Assembly (NCBI GenBank): GCA_902779395.1
Contig: CACZBK010000009.1
Span: 108,705-172,704, forward strand
Direction: 5' to 3'
From: an uncultured Lachnospiraceae bacterium
GTDB taxonomy: Bacteria; Bacillota; Clostridia; Lachnospirales; Lachnospiraceae
Length of the DNA: 64,000 bases
Shown: positions 43,750-52,637 of the stretch, piece after piece
Layout: each line of letters starts with the position of its first letter
Numbering within the stretch: the stretch's first letter is position 1
Translations under genes and position numbers: made by a program
Notes under the pieces: generated by a model
What the model was told of the DNA's origin: nothing
Database searches by the model: none
What the model saw: only the letters and a program-made list of their open reading frames with translations

Positions 43750-44031
43750 ATGAATGAAGATAAAAAGAAAACGGATAAAACTGTTGTGGTCACATATGTT
43801 TTGCTGCTGCTCCTTGCCGCGAGCATGTACCTGTGGATATACATGGCCGCCCCCTGGGAAAGATCCCCCGAGGCTGAGCCGATACAGAAAAACACAGCTC
43901 AGACAACGGTAAGTAATGACGAAGCCGTAATAGCCATAGAACCCGTAACAGCCACACCGACACCGTTTGTAAAGAAAGCTTCAAACGATGCGGATAACGG
44001 ATGTATAGGAGACGAAGGACTTGTCTGGTGA
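43750..44031 (+). CDS. Small single-pass membrane protein of the envelope operon
   Basis: A 93-residue protein with one membrane helix near residues 10-32 (VVVTYVLLLLLAASMYLWIY), followed by a Pro/Thr/Glu-rich outside region. I prefer the ATG at 43750 over 43744 because AGGTG at about 43738 is better spaced. Its end overlaps the next gene's TTG start by 11 bases, so translation is probably coupled. No family is recognised. It may be an accessory or assembly subunit for the neighbours. Confidence 0.6.
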   Translation: MNEDKKKTDKTVVVTYVLLLLLAASMYLWIYMAAPWERSPEAEPIQKNTAQTTVSNDEAVIAIEPVTATPTPFVKKASNDADNGCIGDEGLVW

Positions 44032-45064
44032 AACTGCTGCCAACAAACGCATAGAAGGTGCTGTCATACTGAGAGTGATCGCCGGTATGGCTATAGTCAT
44101 GCTGCACACAATGAACATATCGGAAATGATATGGCATGACAGTTTAAGTGTTGTCCAGGAAAGAGTGTCAATGTCAGCGGTATATTCACTCATGTGGGCA
44201 GTACCTGTCTTTATCATGGTATCGGGAGCGCTTCTGCTGGATCCCGCAAAGGAGATCAGCATCAAAAAGATCTACAGCAGTTATGTTCTGCGTGTCGCCG
44301 CCGCCCTCGTGTTTTTTGTATTTGCCTTCCGCATATTTGATATGATAATGAACGGTGAAAAGTTCAGCGCAGATATCATTTTCGATGCGGTATATAAACT
44401 GATCTCAAACAGCAGCTGGTCGCATTTATGGTATCTGTATCTGCTCCTGGGACTTTACATCCTGCTTCCGGCATACCGGATGATAGCTTCTGCCTGTGAT
44501 GAAAAGACCTTCGGATATTTATTCATTTGCTGCATGATATTTCTTTCGATAATTCCCGCTCTTGAAAGTACCGTATTACCGATAGGGTTTGAGCTGCAGA
44601 TCCCGGCCATATATACTTTGTATTTTTTTGCAGGATACGGCATAAGCAGCGGAAAGCTCAGGATCCCCAAAGAATGGGGAATGCTGCTTTTTGTCACGGG
44701 ATTTGCCCTTAATCTTTTTCTCATGATCTTAAGCTGGAAACTTCCCATGAACGGGTTTGACGGCATACTTCAAAGCTATGCTTCTCCGGCAGTCATTCCC
44801 GAGGCACTGGGACTTTTTGTGATGATATGGCATTGCCGTATACCGGAAAAAGCCGTAAATGTCTTAAATATACCTGATGCAGCAGGCTTTGGTATTTATC
44901 TTATCCATATGATACCTTTGCGTTTTATCCTCAGGTACTCCGGCCTCAACCCCTATGATGTGGGATGGGCTGCTTTTGTATTTATCTGGGCAGGATGTTA
45001 TGCTACCGCGGTTCTCGTTACGGCTCTGCTCAGATGCGTGCCCTTTGTCAGGAGGATATTATGA
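44021..45064 (+). CDS. Acyltransferase 3 family membrane protein
   Basis: The 347-residue integral membrane protein has about ten hydrophobic helices. The N-terminal signature is EGAVILRVIAGMAIVMLHTMN, with the conserved His of acyltransferase-3 enzymes near residue 29. Further features are MVSGALLLDP near 68 and WSHLWYLYLLLGLYILLP near 130. Family members O-acylate cell-surface polysaccharides, peptidoglycan or lipids. The start is a TTG with AGGAG about nine bases upstream, inside the preceding gene. The stop overlaps the next start (ATGA). Confidence 0.88.
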   Translation: MSGETAANKRIEGAVILRVIAGMAIVMLHTMNISEMIWHDSLSVVQERVSMSAVYSLMWAVPVFIMVSGALLLDPAKEISIKKIYSSYVLRVAAALVFFVFAFRIFDMIMNGEKFSADIIFDAVYKLISNSSWSHLWYLYLLLGLYILLPAYRMIASACDEKTFGYLFICCMIFLSIIPALESTVLPIGFELQIPAIYTLYFFAGYGISSGKLRIPKEWGMLLFVTGFALNLFLMILSWKLPMNGFDGILQSYASPAVIPEALGLFVMIWHCRIPEKAVNVLNIPDAAGFGIYLIHMIPLRFILRYSGLNPYDVGWAAFVFIWAGCYATAVLVTALLRCVPFVRRIL

Positions 45065-47241
45065 GCGAAAAAAAGAAACTGAAAAAATGGCAAAAGATAA
45101 GGATCTTCAGGATCTGTCTGCTTGTAAGCTTTATTCTTGCATTTGCTGCCGTATTGCTCCTGATACGCAGCGGCTATATATGGCCTGTACAGCCGGCAAT
45201 GTCACAGGACATCAGTGTAAGCCTTCGAAAGGCAGATGACGGCTGGCACACTTCCTGGACTGAAGGAGAATATGTAAGCCGCTACACTCTGGAAATATTA
45301 CGTGACAGCAATTCCGGACAGTCACTGTTTAATTGCGAAAGCGAAAGCAATGAGTGCATACTGCCGCCGGATCTTCCCGAAAAATCTAATATATGTTTAA
45401 GGATAACTCCCATAAAACAATACAGTGTTCTTGGTATAAAAGGAAATACGGTAGACGGAGATCCTGTGGAAATGACTTTCTGCCTGCGTGAAACAGACCG
45501 TTATGTTCCCGAATGGTATGTTGATGCCGAGCGTAAGACCCTTACCGTGGGCTGTGCCGGCGGAGGCAGTGATATATATCATCTGTACAGAAAAATGGAC
45601 AGCGGCGAACTTAAGGAGATCTCGCGTCTGCAGTATACTGCTATGGACCGCAACGGCAGCGGATACGGAGAAATGGTAGTCGGATTCGGTGATGACCGTG
45701 ATTTTCCCATGCCTGAGACAGATGAGGAAATGCATTTCGTACTTATGGCTGAACGCGTAGAGGAAAATGTCAGAATATGGGAAGAGATGGTTGATACCAT
45801 TACCGTGGTAAGAAACGATCTTCTCTGCAGCAACCTTACCGCAGATGCAGAACAGCTTGGCTATAACCGTTACCGGATAAGCTTCTCCGAAACAGCCGGA
45901 AAAGGTTACCGTGTACAGCGGCGTGACGACGACAGTCTTATCTGGGATACCGTCGCGGAATACGGCGTTGATGATGAACGGATCTATGAAACAGAATATC
46001 TCCTTTCCGGAAAAGAATACCGCTATCGTGTGACATCGATCACCGAAGGAAGCACACCCTGGTCCGTGGCTGAGGTTGATATATTTACCGGATATTCTCC
46101 CATTTATGCTACCATCTGGCCGGTAAAAGAACTCTCCCTGTATTCCGGAAGTGATATGTCCGAAAGCATCGGAAAAGCTTCTGTCGGGAAAGCTCTTTGC
46201 GTTACCGGCGAAGAAAACGGCATGTTCAAAGTATACAGACCTGAAGGCGATGCCTATATAGACAGTAATTACTGCATGATCGACCTGAACGATTACCTTG
46301 GCGGTATGTGCTCTTACGACATCACCAACAGCTATTTCTCTTTATATATGGCTCACGATCATGAGATACGCGGGATCAGCGGTACCGTCATACCGGGATA
46401 CGAACACGTCCTTAAGGAAGACGGAACTTTTCTGGTCCCTCTTCTTTATCCGGTGGCAAAACGTCTTGCTTCAGTTGCCGAAAAAACCATGAATGACGGT
46501 TACCGTTTAAAAATTTATGACAGTTTCAGGCCTTACGTGGCAACAAGGTATATATATGATGCCACCGAATCACAGCTTGATGAGGAAGCTCCTGCAGAGT
46601 TGATGCAAAGACTTACTTTACCGGAATATCTCAGCATGAACTATAATGACGAAGAGATTTATACAGAAGAACCTGCCCCCACAGATCCTGAAGACCCGGC
46701 TTCCGCAGACCCCGGGCAGCCCGGAGAAGACAGTGAAATGCCCGAGGGACAGGCCGAAGACGGGGATGTACAGCCCGAAGGCTCGGGAATAACTTACCGC
46801 CAGCTTATGACTAATGCTACTTACGGCCTAAGCTTCTTTCTGGCAAAAGGCGGCTCTATGCATAACCTTGGTGTAGCGCTTGACCTGACCCTTGAAAGAA
46901 GGGATAATGCCGAGGAGCTTCCCATGCAGAGCAATATGCATGACTTAAGTTACAATTCGATACAGTCTCTTAACAGCGGCGAGGCCAAACTGCTGCAGAC
47001 TTACATGTATGATGAAGGCTTTGGCGGAATAGCAAGTGAATGGTGGCATTTTCAGGATAATGATGTGAGAAAGCAATTAAGCCCGCCCTCCATACAAAAA
47101 GGTGTCAGCGCAGAAGGCTGGAAAAAGGATAATGACGGACTGCGTTATCAAAAAGCCAATGGCGCATATACCAGAGACGCTATCGAGACGATAGACGGAA
47201 TTGAATACCGCTTTAACTCAGACGGATATTTAGAACAATAA
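45061..47241 (+). CDS. Membrane-anchored M15-family (VanX/VanY-like) D-Ala-D-Ala peptidase
   Basis: I start at the ATG at 45061 (MSEKKKLKKWQKIRIF) because AGGAGG lies five bases upstream and it overlaps the previous stop. The 726-residue protein has one membrane helix (about 17-38) and fibronectin-like beta domains to about 430 (RYTLEILRDSNSGQ, GYRVQRRDDDSLIWDTVAEY). A C-terminal M15 metallopeptidase domain follows: YRLKIYDSFRPYVATRYIYD, zinc-ligand motif SMHNLGVALDLTL and catalytic/ligand motif ASEWWHFQDND. This is closer to VanX dipeptidases than to VanY. An insert rich in Pro/Glu/Asp (near 540-585) interrupts the domain. A tail with a GWKKDNDGLRYQKANGAY repeat resembles wall-binding repeats. 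It probably trims peptidoglycan stems outside the cell. Confidence 0.85.
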   Translation: MSEKKKLKKWQKIRIFRICLLVSFILAFAAVLLLIRSGYIWPVQPAMSQDISVSLRKADDGWHTSWTEGEYVSRYTLEILRDSNSGQSLFNCESESNECILPPDLPEKSNICLRITPIKQYSVLGIKGNTVDGDPVEMTFCLRETDRYVPEWYVDAERKTLTVGCAGGGSDIYHLYRKMDSGELKEISRLQYTAMDRNGSGYGEMVVGFGDDRDFPMPETDEEMHFVLMAERVEENVRIWEEMVDTITVVRNDLLCSNLTADAEQLGYNRYRISFSETAGKGYRVQRRDDDSLIWDTVAEYGVDDERIYETEYLLSGKEYRYRVTSITEGSTPWSVAEVDIFTGYSPIYATIWPVKELSLYSGSDMSESIGKASVGKALCVTGEENGMFKVYRPEGDAYIDSNYCMIDLNDYLGGMCSYDITNSYFSLYMAHDHEIRGISGTVIPGYEHVLKEDGTFLVPLLYPVAKRLASVAEKTMNDGYRLKIYDSFRPYVATRYIYDATESQLDEEAPAELMQRLTLPEYLSMNYNDEEIYTEEPAPTDPEDPASADPGQPGEDSEMPEGQAEDGDVQPEGSGITYRQLMTNATYGLSFFLAKGGSMHNLGVALDLTLERRDNAEELPMQSNMHDLSYNSIQSLNSGEAKLLQTYMYDEGFGGIASEWWHFQDNDVRKQLSPPSIQKGVSAEGWKKDNDGLRYQKANGAYTRDAIETIDGIEYRFNSDGYLEQ

Positions 47242-47273
47242 ACCTGCAGGGATTATACGGATATGTATCAGCT

Positions 47274-48275
47274 TTACTGTGTGATCCGGATAATGGCATC
47301 CGCTATGCGTTCCGCTCCCCTGCCGTCTACCATTTTACGCGCGCCGCAGCTCATGCTGTTTCTCTGTCCCGGGTCATTCAGAAGAGTCATAGCACGCCCT
47401 GCAAGCTTTCGCGCGAGCAAAGCATCTTTTCTCGCATCACCTTCATAGCATACAACTCCCTTTTTTCCGAAACTCTCTGTAAACTCCAGCTGATTATCTG
47501 CCATAGTAAAGGCTATGGTGGGAACCCCTGCCGCACAGAGCTCATAAAGAGTGGTACCGCCTGCCGTGATCGCCAGATCACAGCTGTTCATCAGTGACGC
47601 CATATCCTGTACGCCTTCATTAAGCATAACTCCTCTGTATCTGGCTGAAAGAAGCTTTAAAGCCGACTTATACTTTTCATCGAATACCGCTCCTATCACC
47701 ACATCACAGTGAAGCATCGATACCGGATCAAATCTGTTCGGAGAGTATAATTCTTTAAGAAGCTTTTCAATGATCCTGTACGGGTCAGTCCCGCCGCTGG
47801 ATATAAACAGCCTGTTTGCGGAAGAACGCACTTTAAAACTGCAGGAAGAAAACTGCTCACGAAGCGGTGCATAAGCGGTTCCAAGAAGCTGAACAGGGGC
47901 ATGATACAGATCAGCAGGCGGATCGGGATCATAATTGATCAGAAGATCCACGTCCGGATCACATTCACACAGATCATCTATATAGGCTGTCTTTGCGGCA
48001 TGCTCCCTGAAGGAAGAAAAATCATCTTTGCGTATGGAATATGAATCCAGCAGAAGAAGATCCGCTTTACTTTCCGGAGGCTCCATCGTGTATGGAAAGT
48101 CATTATCTCCTGTGCAGAAACGTTTAATTATCTCAGGACTCTCTTCATCCGAAAACCAGAAACACACCCCGGTGCCCTTTCTTTTTAAGGCCTCCGCGAT
48201 GCTTAAGCATCTTCGGATATGACCGCTGGCAATAACCTTATTACCGTCAGCTTTTATGACAACACTTTTCATCAT
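47274..48275 (-). CDS. pseG: Nucleotide-sugar hydrolase PseG-like (nonulosonic acid synthesis)
   Basis: This 333-residue GT-B-fold protein matches PseG/SpsG, which removes UDP from UDP-2,4-diacetamido-trideoxy-hexose to give the sugar condensed by PseI. The N-terminal VIKADGNKVIASGHIRRCLSIAEAL is the family motif, with the catalytic His near residue 18. Other blocks are LLDSYSIRKDDF, YIDDLCECDPDVDLLINYDP, SSGGTDPYRIIEKLL and DLAITAGGTTLYELCAAGVPT, the nucleotide-binding region. Its start overlaps the pseI stop by four bases. It is the last gene of the cluster; PseB, PseC and PseH partners are not in the window. Confidence 0.87.
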   Translation of the reverse strand: MMKSVVIKADGNKVIASGHIRRCLSIAEALKRKGTGVCFWFSDEESPEIIKRFCTGDNDFPYTMEPPESKADLLLLDSYSIRKDDFSSFREHAAKTAYIDDLCECDPDVDLLINYDPDPPADLYHAPVQLLGTAYAPLREQFSSCSFKVRSSANRLFISSGGTDPYRIIEKLLKELYSPNRFDPVSMLHCDVVIGAVFDEKYKSALKLLSARYRGVMLNEGVQDMASLMNSCDLAITAGGTTLYELCAAGVPTIAFTMADNQLEFTESFGKKGVVCYEGDARKDALLARKLAGRAMTLLNDPGQRNSMSCGARKMVDGRGAERIADAIIRITQ

Positions 48276-49339
48276 TCGAAATCCCCGTATCTGAGCGGCT
48301 CTCCGCGTTCCAGATTGGAAACAGCCGTCTTACCCATTACATTTTCCGTTTCTATCGGAGGGAGTCCGTTTCCGGGACGGATGGAACGTATATTATCAGC
48401 AGTCAGCTTCTCTCCCTTTTTGATATCCTTTACAACAAAAAGCGATCTGGCACCTTCCCGTTCCGTCTCCTGAACAGGTGTAAGCTTATATTCACTGCTG
48501 CCAAGCGCCTTTTCCATAATACGTACATCTTTGACCATCTGAGCGAATTCTGACGGTTCCATGGAAAATGCTCCATCAGGACCGCCGTCTTTACGCGACA
48601 GTGTCAGATGCTTTTCTATCATGCATGCTCCCAGAGCGACAGCCCCGACAGGAACAGTACTTCCCATCGAATGATCCGACAGGCCGGTCAGTACACCATA
48701 TTCCTTCGCAAGTGTGGGTATCATCCTCAGATTGATATCCTCATAAGGTGTAGGATAAGCCGAAACACACTTAAGCAGGATCACATTTTCGTTACCCTCT
48801 GCAAGGCATGCATCAAGCGCTGCCCTTATGTCCTCAGCTCTTGCAACCCCTGTAGCTATTATCACAGGTTTCTGCTTCGATGCGCAAAGACGGATCAGCG
48901 GTATATCCGTGATCTCATACGAAGCGATCTTATAAGCAGGCATGTTCATCTCTTCCATAAATGCCACAGCCGAAGGATCAAAAGGAGAAGAAAAGCAATC
49001 CATCCCAAGTCTGGCTGCTTCTTCACACAGCCCGGGCTGCCATTCCCACGGGGTATAGGCCTCCTCATAAAGCTTATAAAGAGTAGTTCCGTCCCAGATA
49101 GTCCCTCCGCTTATCTGAAAATACGGTTTATCACTGTCTATCGTAATTGTATCAGCGGTATAGGTCTGCAGCTTTATGGCATCTGCACCGGCTTCTTTAG
49201 CCGCATGTATTATCTCAAGCGCCCTGTTTTTATCCTGAAGATGATTGGCACTCATTTCCGCCACGATATACACCGGGTGCCCTTCTCCTACCGGTCTGTT
49301 TCCGATCCTGATCTGTCCCATAAATTTCCCTTTATGCAT
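48272..49339 (-). CDS. pseI: Nonulosonic acid synthase (PseI/NeuB family) with SAF domain
   Basis: The 355-residue enzyme condenses phosphoenolpyruvate with a six-carbon amino sugar to form a nine-carbon acid. The NeuB barrel has VYIVAEMSANHLQDKNRALE, GADAIKLQTYTADTIT, CFSSPFDPSAVAFME, YKIASYEITDIPLI, GLSDHSMG and the metal/PEP region IEKHLTLSRKDGGPDGAFS. A C-terminal SAF (antifreeze-like) domain runs from about 290. Spacing and the partner PseG favour a pseudaminic-acid synthase, but legionaminic acid cannot be excluded. Both the ATG at 49339 (GGAG upstream) and the one at 49321 (AAGGG upstream) are possible starts. Confidence 0.88.
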   Translation of the reverse strand: MHKGKFMGQIRIGNRPVGEGHPVYIVAEMSANHLQDKNRALEIIHAAKEAGADAIKLQTYTADTITIDSDKPYFQISGGTIWDGTTLYKLYEEAYTPWEWQPGLCEEAARLGMDCFSSPFDPSAVAFMEEMNMPAYKIASYEITDIPLIRLCASKQKPVIIATGVARAEDIRAALDACLAEGNENVILLKCVSAYPTPYEDINLRMIPTLAKEYGVLTGLSDHSMGSTVPVGAVALGACMIEKHLTLSRKDGGPDGAFSMEPSEFAQMVKDVRIMEKALGSSEYKLTPVQETEREGARSLFVVKDIKKGEKLTADNIRSIRPGNGLPPIETENVMGKTAVSNLERGEPLRYGDFE

Positions 49340-49341
49340 TT

Positions 49342-51237
49342 TTATACTCCATATCCCTGCAGATAATCATCATTTGTCCATGGCCTTCTTGCCGTAAACA
49401 GCCTGCCATTGCTTTTCTTCACATAAACCGCCGGAAAATATCTGATAAACAAAGGAGATAAACACAAAGTATAACCACCGGCATTTGTATATACCACTCT
49501 GTCTCCTGTGATCAGTTCTTTTTCATTTTCCATTTCAAAAAGCCTGTCATACTCCATACAGGTATGTCCGCATATCATCTGAGACGGAATGGCCGCTCTT
49601 TCTTCAGAGGAATATTCTATCCTGTGAGGATACCACCTGCGACTTATCTGCGGATTCAGATACAGCCTGCTGCCGTCCGTTACTATATAACGGTAGTTTC
49701 TTATCGCTTTAACATCCAGAACCGATGTAACAAACTCAAAACATGAAGATATAAGCGATACTCCGGGCTCGACTATAAGTTTTGTTTTTTGCGGATCGAA
49801 GTTTTTTTTCAGCTCCTCGGAGATCGCAGGCATATAATCCGAATAATCAGGCTTATCCTTAAGACCGCCGTAATAACCTCCGCCCATATCGATATAATCA
49901 GGCTCAATACCGAATTCATCCGCAAGTTTAACGGCCACTTTTGCCAATGCCCTGTATGCATTGACCGAACGTGACCTGGTGGATGAATGAAGATGCAGTC
50001 CCGAGATCCGGATATTTTTCAATGACCTTATATGAGCAATAACACGGGCAAGTTCTCCGTTCTCATAGCAATAACCGAATCGGCTCCCTTCGTCATCCGC
50101 AAGCTGTTCATCCGGTACCAGTGTTGACAGGTCATAATTCACACGAATGCCTATATTAATACAGTCCATTTTATCGGACAGCTCTTTCAGCCAGACCTCT
50201 TCCTCATGCGAATCAATGTTGACTATCCCTCCTGCTTTTAAGACCGTTTCAAAAACACTTCTGTCTTTTATAGGACCGTTATATATCATATGGGATGCTT
50301 CATAGCCAAGGCGTATCGCAAGCTCAAATTCTTCTTTCGATACCACTTCAGCATAAAAGCCTTCCTTCTTAAGTTTTTCAAGAAGCCACGGAAGCGCATT
50401 AGTTTTTACCGAATAAGAGTAAACACTGTTTTCCCATGATGCTGCAAGCGAATCTTTAAGCAGCATTATATCTCTGTCAAGAGCATCTTCATCCACACGA
50501 TAGTATGGTGTTTTAAGTACACTGTCATCAAAAACAGGATCTGTTTCGTTGATCTTTTTATCACGCAATAAAAGGAACTTTCTCTCTGCTGTCTTCCAGT
50601 CTTCTATTGTATCGATATCCTGCACCTCTTCATCATTTAAGACCAGAGGGATCATATCATCCGTATCGGTACTCTCTTCACGCATAAACGCATCGGTACG
50701 GCATGCATAAAACTGTCCTGCATCATGATACAGCTTATCCAGATCCTGCGAACGCATCATGGCATATTCCGGATATGCTCTCCTAAGCAGGCCATCCCGG
50801 ATAACAAAAGCCCTTTGAGGAGGATATGAAAAAAGACACACCGGACAGACAGATTCATGATCATTCAGCAGATCCATTGTCTGTTTAAGCCTCTGAGCCG
50901 TGATAAAAGGTGCCGTCGGATAGATGCAGCAAAACCGGTCGAAGTTAATGCCCCGCTTTTTATAACATTTAAGAACTTCCGCTATTACAGCGTCCGTTCC
51001 CGCAAAATCATCAGACATATCTTCTGATCTCATAAACGGAACAGAAGCACCTGCTTTAGCTGAAATATCCGCGATCTCTTTATCATCGGTGGATACCATC
51101 ACTTCATCAAAGGCACCACTCGCCAGCGCCGCTTCTATCGAGTATTCAATTATCGGTCTTCCGCAGAATTCCTTTATATTCTTCCGTGGGATGCGTTTAC
51201 TGCCTCCCCTTGCGGTAATTATTGCAAGGCTTTTCAT
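49342..51237 (-). CDS. CMP-nonulosonate cytidylyltransferase fused to a PLP decarboxylase-like domain
   Basis: A 631-residue two-domain protein. Residues 1-230 are a NeuA/PseF cytidylyltransferase: IITARGGSKRIPRKNIKEF, PIIEYSIEAALAS, VSTDDKEIAD, CIYPTAPFITAQRL, NDEEVQDIDTIEDW. It would activate the nonulosonic acid as its CMP derivative. Residues about 245-631 are a fold-type III PLP domain of the LysA/ornithine decarboxylase family. The Schiff-base Lys is in YSYSVKTNALPW, and SGLHLHSSTRS, DYIDMGGGYYGG, VEPGVSLISS, GHTCMEYDRLFE and TNAGGYTLCLSP follow. The frame is unbroken. It overlaps the ATP-grasp gene by four bases and precedes pseI by two. Confidence 0.9.
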   Translation of the reverse strand: MKSLAIITARGGSKRIPRKNIKEFCGRPIIEYSIEAALASGAFDEVMVSTDDKEIADISAKAGASVPFMRSEDMSDDFAGTDAVIAEVLKCYKKRGINFDRFCCIYPTAPFITAQRLKQTMDLLNDHESVCPVCLFSYPPQRAFVIRDGLLRRAYPEYAMMRSQDLDKLYHDAGQFYACRTDAFMREESTDTDDMIPLVLNDEEVQDIDTIEDWKTAERKFLLLRDKKINETDPVFDDSVLKTPYYRVDEDALDRDIMLLKDSLAASWENSVYSYSVKTNALPWLLEKLKKEGFYAEVVSKEEFELAIRLGYEASHMIYNGPIKDRSVFETVLKAGGIVNIDSHEEEVWLKELSDKMDCINIGIRVNYDLSTLVPDEQLADDEGSRFGYCYENGELARVIAHIRSLKNIRISGLHLHSSTRSRSVNAYRALAKVAVKLADEFGIEPDYIDMGGGYYGGLKDKPDYSDYMPAISEELKKNFDPQKTKLIVEPGVSLISSCFEFVTSVLDVKAIRNYRYIVTDGSRLYLNPQISRRWYPHRIEYSSEERAAIPSQMICGHTCMEYDRLFEMENEKELITGDRVVYTNAGGYTLCLSPLFIRYFPAVYVKKSNGRLFTARRPWTNDDYLQGYGV

Positions 51238-52409
51238 TTCTCCACCTCAAATTCACATTTCAGAGCCTCACTGTATTCACGAAGCCGCCCCTTATCCTCT
51301 GCCTTTAAGATATAATACCCTCTCCCCATCAACGAATGTCCGTCTTTCACACTGCCCAAAAGATCTCCTGCGCTGATATTGCACTTATAATCCGACAAAG
51401 GGTATTTTTTCTTTATGTATTCCTCTTCAGGAACAGATATCACTTTACCCTCCATATCAAAGTAGCCTATCATCAAAGGCTCATTTACAGAGGGTTCAAA
51501 AGAATACTCCATTCCGAGTACATATCTTAAGAAAGTCTCAAGCTCATCAACTCCGCTTGCCAGTGTGGTAAACAGATTATGCAGGTTATGTCCGGACGGA
51601 CGCGGCGACATCTCTATCACAAAGGGCTCACCGTTTTCCTGCTTTATGATATCCGCATGCATTACGCAGTCTCTGAGTCCGGCTGCCCGGACTGCCGCCT
51701 GCATAAATTCATCTGTTCTTTTTCTGAAGGGATCACTTATATCCGCTGAAAAATAGGCAACACACTGCCTGTACGGAGGCGGAGTGATCATCTTTTCACG
51801 GAGCAGTATCATATGGAAAATGCCGTCCATACATATCCCGTCCACTCCGTATTCACTACCTGCTATACAGCTTTCAAATATATAATCTTCATCAAAAACC
51901 GCATTTCCCATAAAAGCCGCTTTTAAAGAAGCCGGATCGTTATAGATAGAGACCCCTCTGCTTCCCGAGCCGAATCGCGGCTTCATTACGAGCGGATACG
52001 AAAGATGTTGCGCATCGAAAACGGCCTTTCCTTTTTCCAGAAGACATACTTCGGCATCGCGTAACCCGTTTCCCGACAAACAATTATGAAAAGCATATTT
52101 GTCTGTACACAGATCCGCTGCGGCATAACTCACACCTTTAATGCCGTATCGGTCATTCATTGCTCCGGCAGTGATGAGATACCTGCCTATGGGAACCGGC
52201 AATATTACCTCAGGCCTGTATTTATCCAGTATCTCTGCTGTTTTATCACTATCCCTGATATCAACTACAAATGACGCATCTGCATATTTAAGACCTGCAG
52301 CATCCGGATCGCCATCCAAGGCTGTTACTTTAAGGCCCATAGACTGAGCCTTTTTTATCGCAAATACCGATTCTATGCCGGCACCTATAACTGCTGCGTT
52401 CATACTCAT
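51234..52409 (-). CDS. ATP-grasp carboxylate-amine ligase of the nonulosonic acid cluster
   Basis: The 391-residue enzyme has a Rossmann-like preATP-grasp domain (AAVIGAGIESVFAIKKAQSMG) and an ATP-grasp domain: YPLVMKPRFGSGSRGVSIY near 148, EDYIFESCIAGSEYGVDG near 180, and the metal-binding end PFVIEMSPRPSGHNLHNL near 265. Such enzymes join a carboxylate to an amine through an acyl phosphate. It is the first gene of the leftward cluster and overlaps the fused cytidylyltransferase, so it probably attaches or builds an amino-acid substituent of the sugar (inference). A divergent GT52 gene starts about 230 bases away. Confidence 0.85.
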   Translation of the reverse strand: MSMNAAVIGAGIESVFAIKKAQSMGLKVTALDGDPDAAGLKYADASFVVDIRDSDKTAEILDKYRPEVILPVPIGRYLITAGAMNDRYGIKGVSYAAADLCTDKYAFHNCLSGNGLRDAEVCLLEKGKAVFDAQHLSYPLVMKPRFGSGSRGVSIYNDPASLKAAFMGNAVFDEDYIFESCIAGSEYGVDGICMDGIFHMILLREKMITPPPYRQCVAYFSADISDPFRKRTDEFMQAAVRAAGLRDCVMHADIIKQENGEPFVIEMSPRPSGHNLHNLFTTLASGVDELETFLRYVLGMEYSFEPSVNEPLMIGYFDMEGKVISVPEEEYIKKKYPLSDYKCNISAGDLLGSVKDGHSLMGRGYYILKAEDKGRLREYSEALKCEFEVEK

Positions 52410-52574
52410 GCCCTGTCCTTCATACGCGTACTAATATTCATGATCATCTCCCGGAAAATGACGGTCTCTTTAACCGTCCGACAGCATCAAGGTTACCATA
52501 AAAGGCCCTGTTTATCAAGTTTTCACAGAAACGTTTCCCATTTCTTTCAGCCGACTGTCAAACTCCCCGGATCA

Positions 52575-52603
52575 TTGACATTAACCCGTTTTTTCATTAA
52601 GAT
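52575..52603 (+). promoter_or_regulatory. Promoter of the GT52 gene
   Basis: TTGACA (52575-52580), 17 bases, TAAGAT (52598-52603), 34 bases before the chosen TTG start. The -35 is perfect; the -10 is 4 of 6. The rest of the 228-base gap back to 52410 shows no other clear signal. Confidence 0.7.
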
Positions 52604-52637
52604 AAGCATGATCATTTTATTAAAAAGGAGTCATCAA

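Noticed and set aside
44965-45060. Upstream extension of the VanX-like ORF
   Set aside because: It overlaps the acyltransferase in another frame; the ATG at 45061 has AGGAGG and an ATGA overlap.
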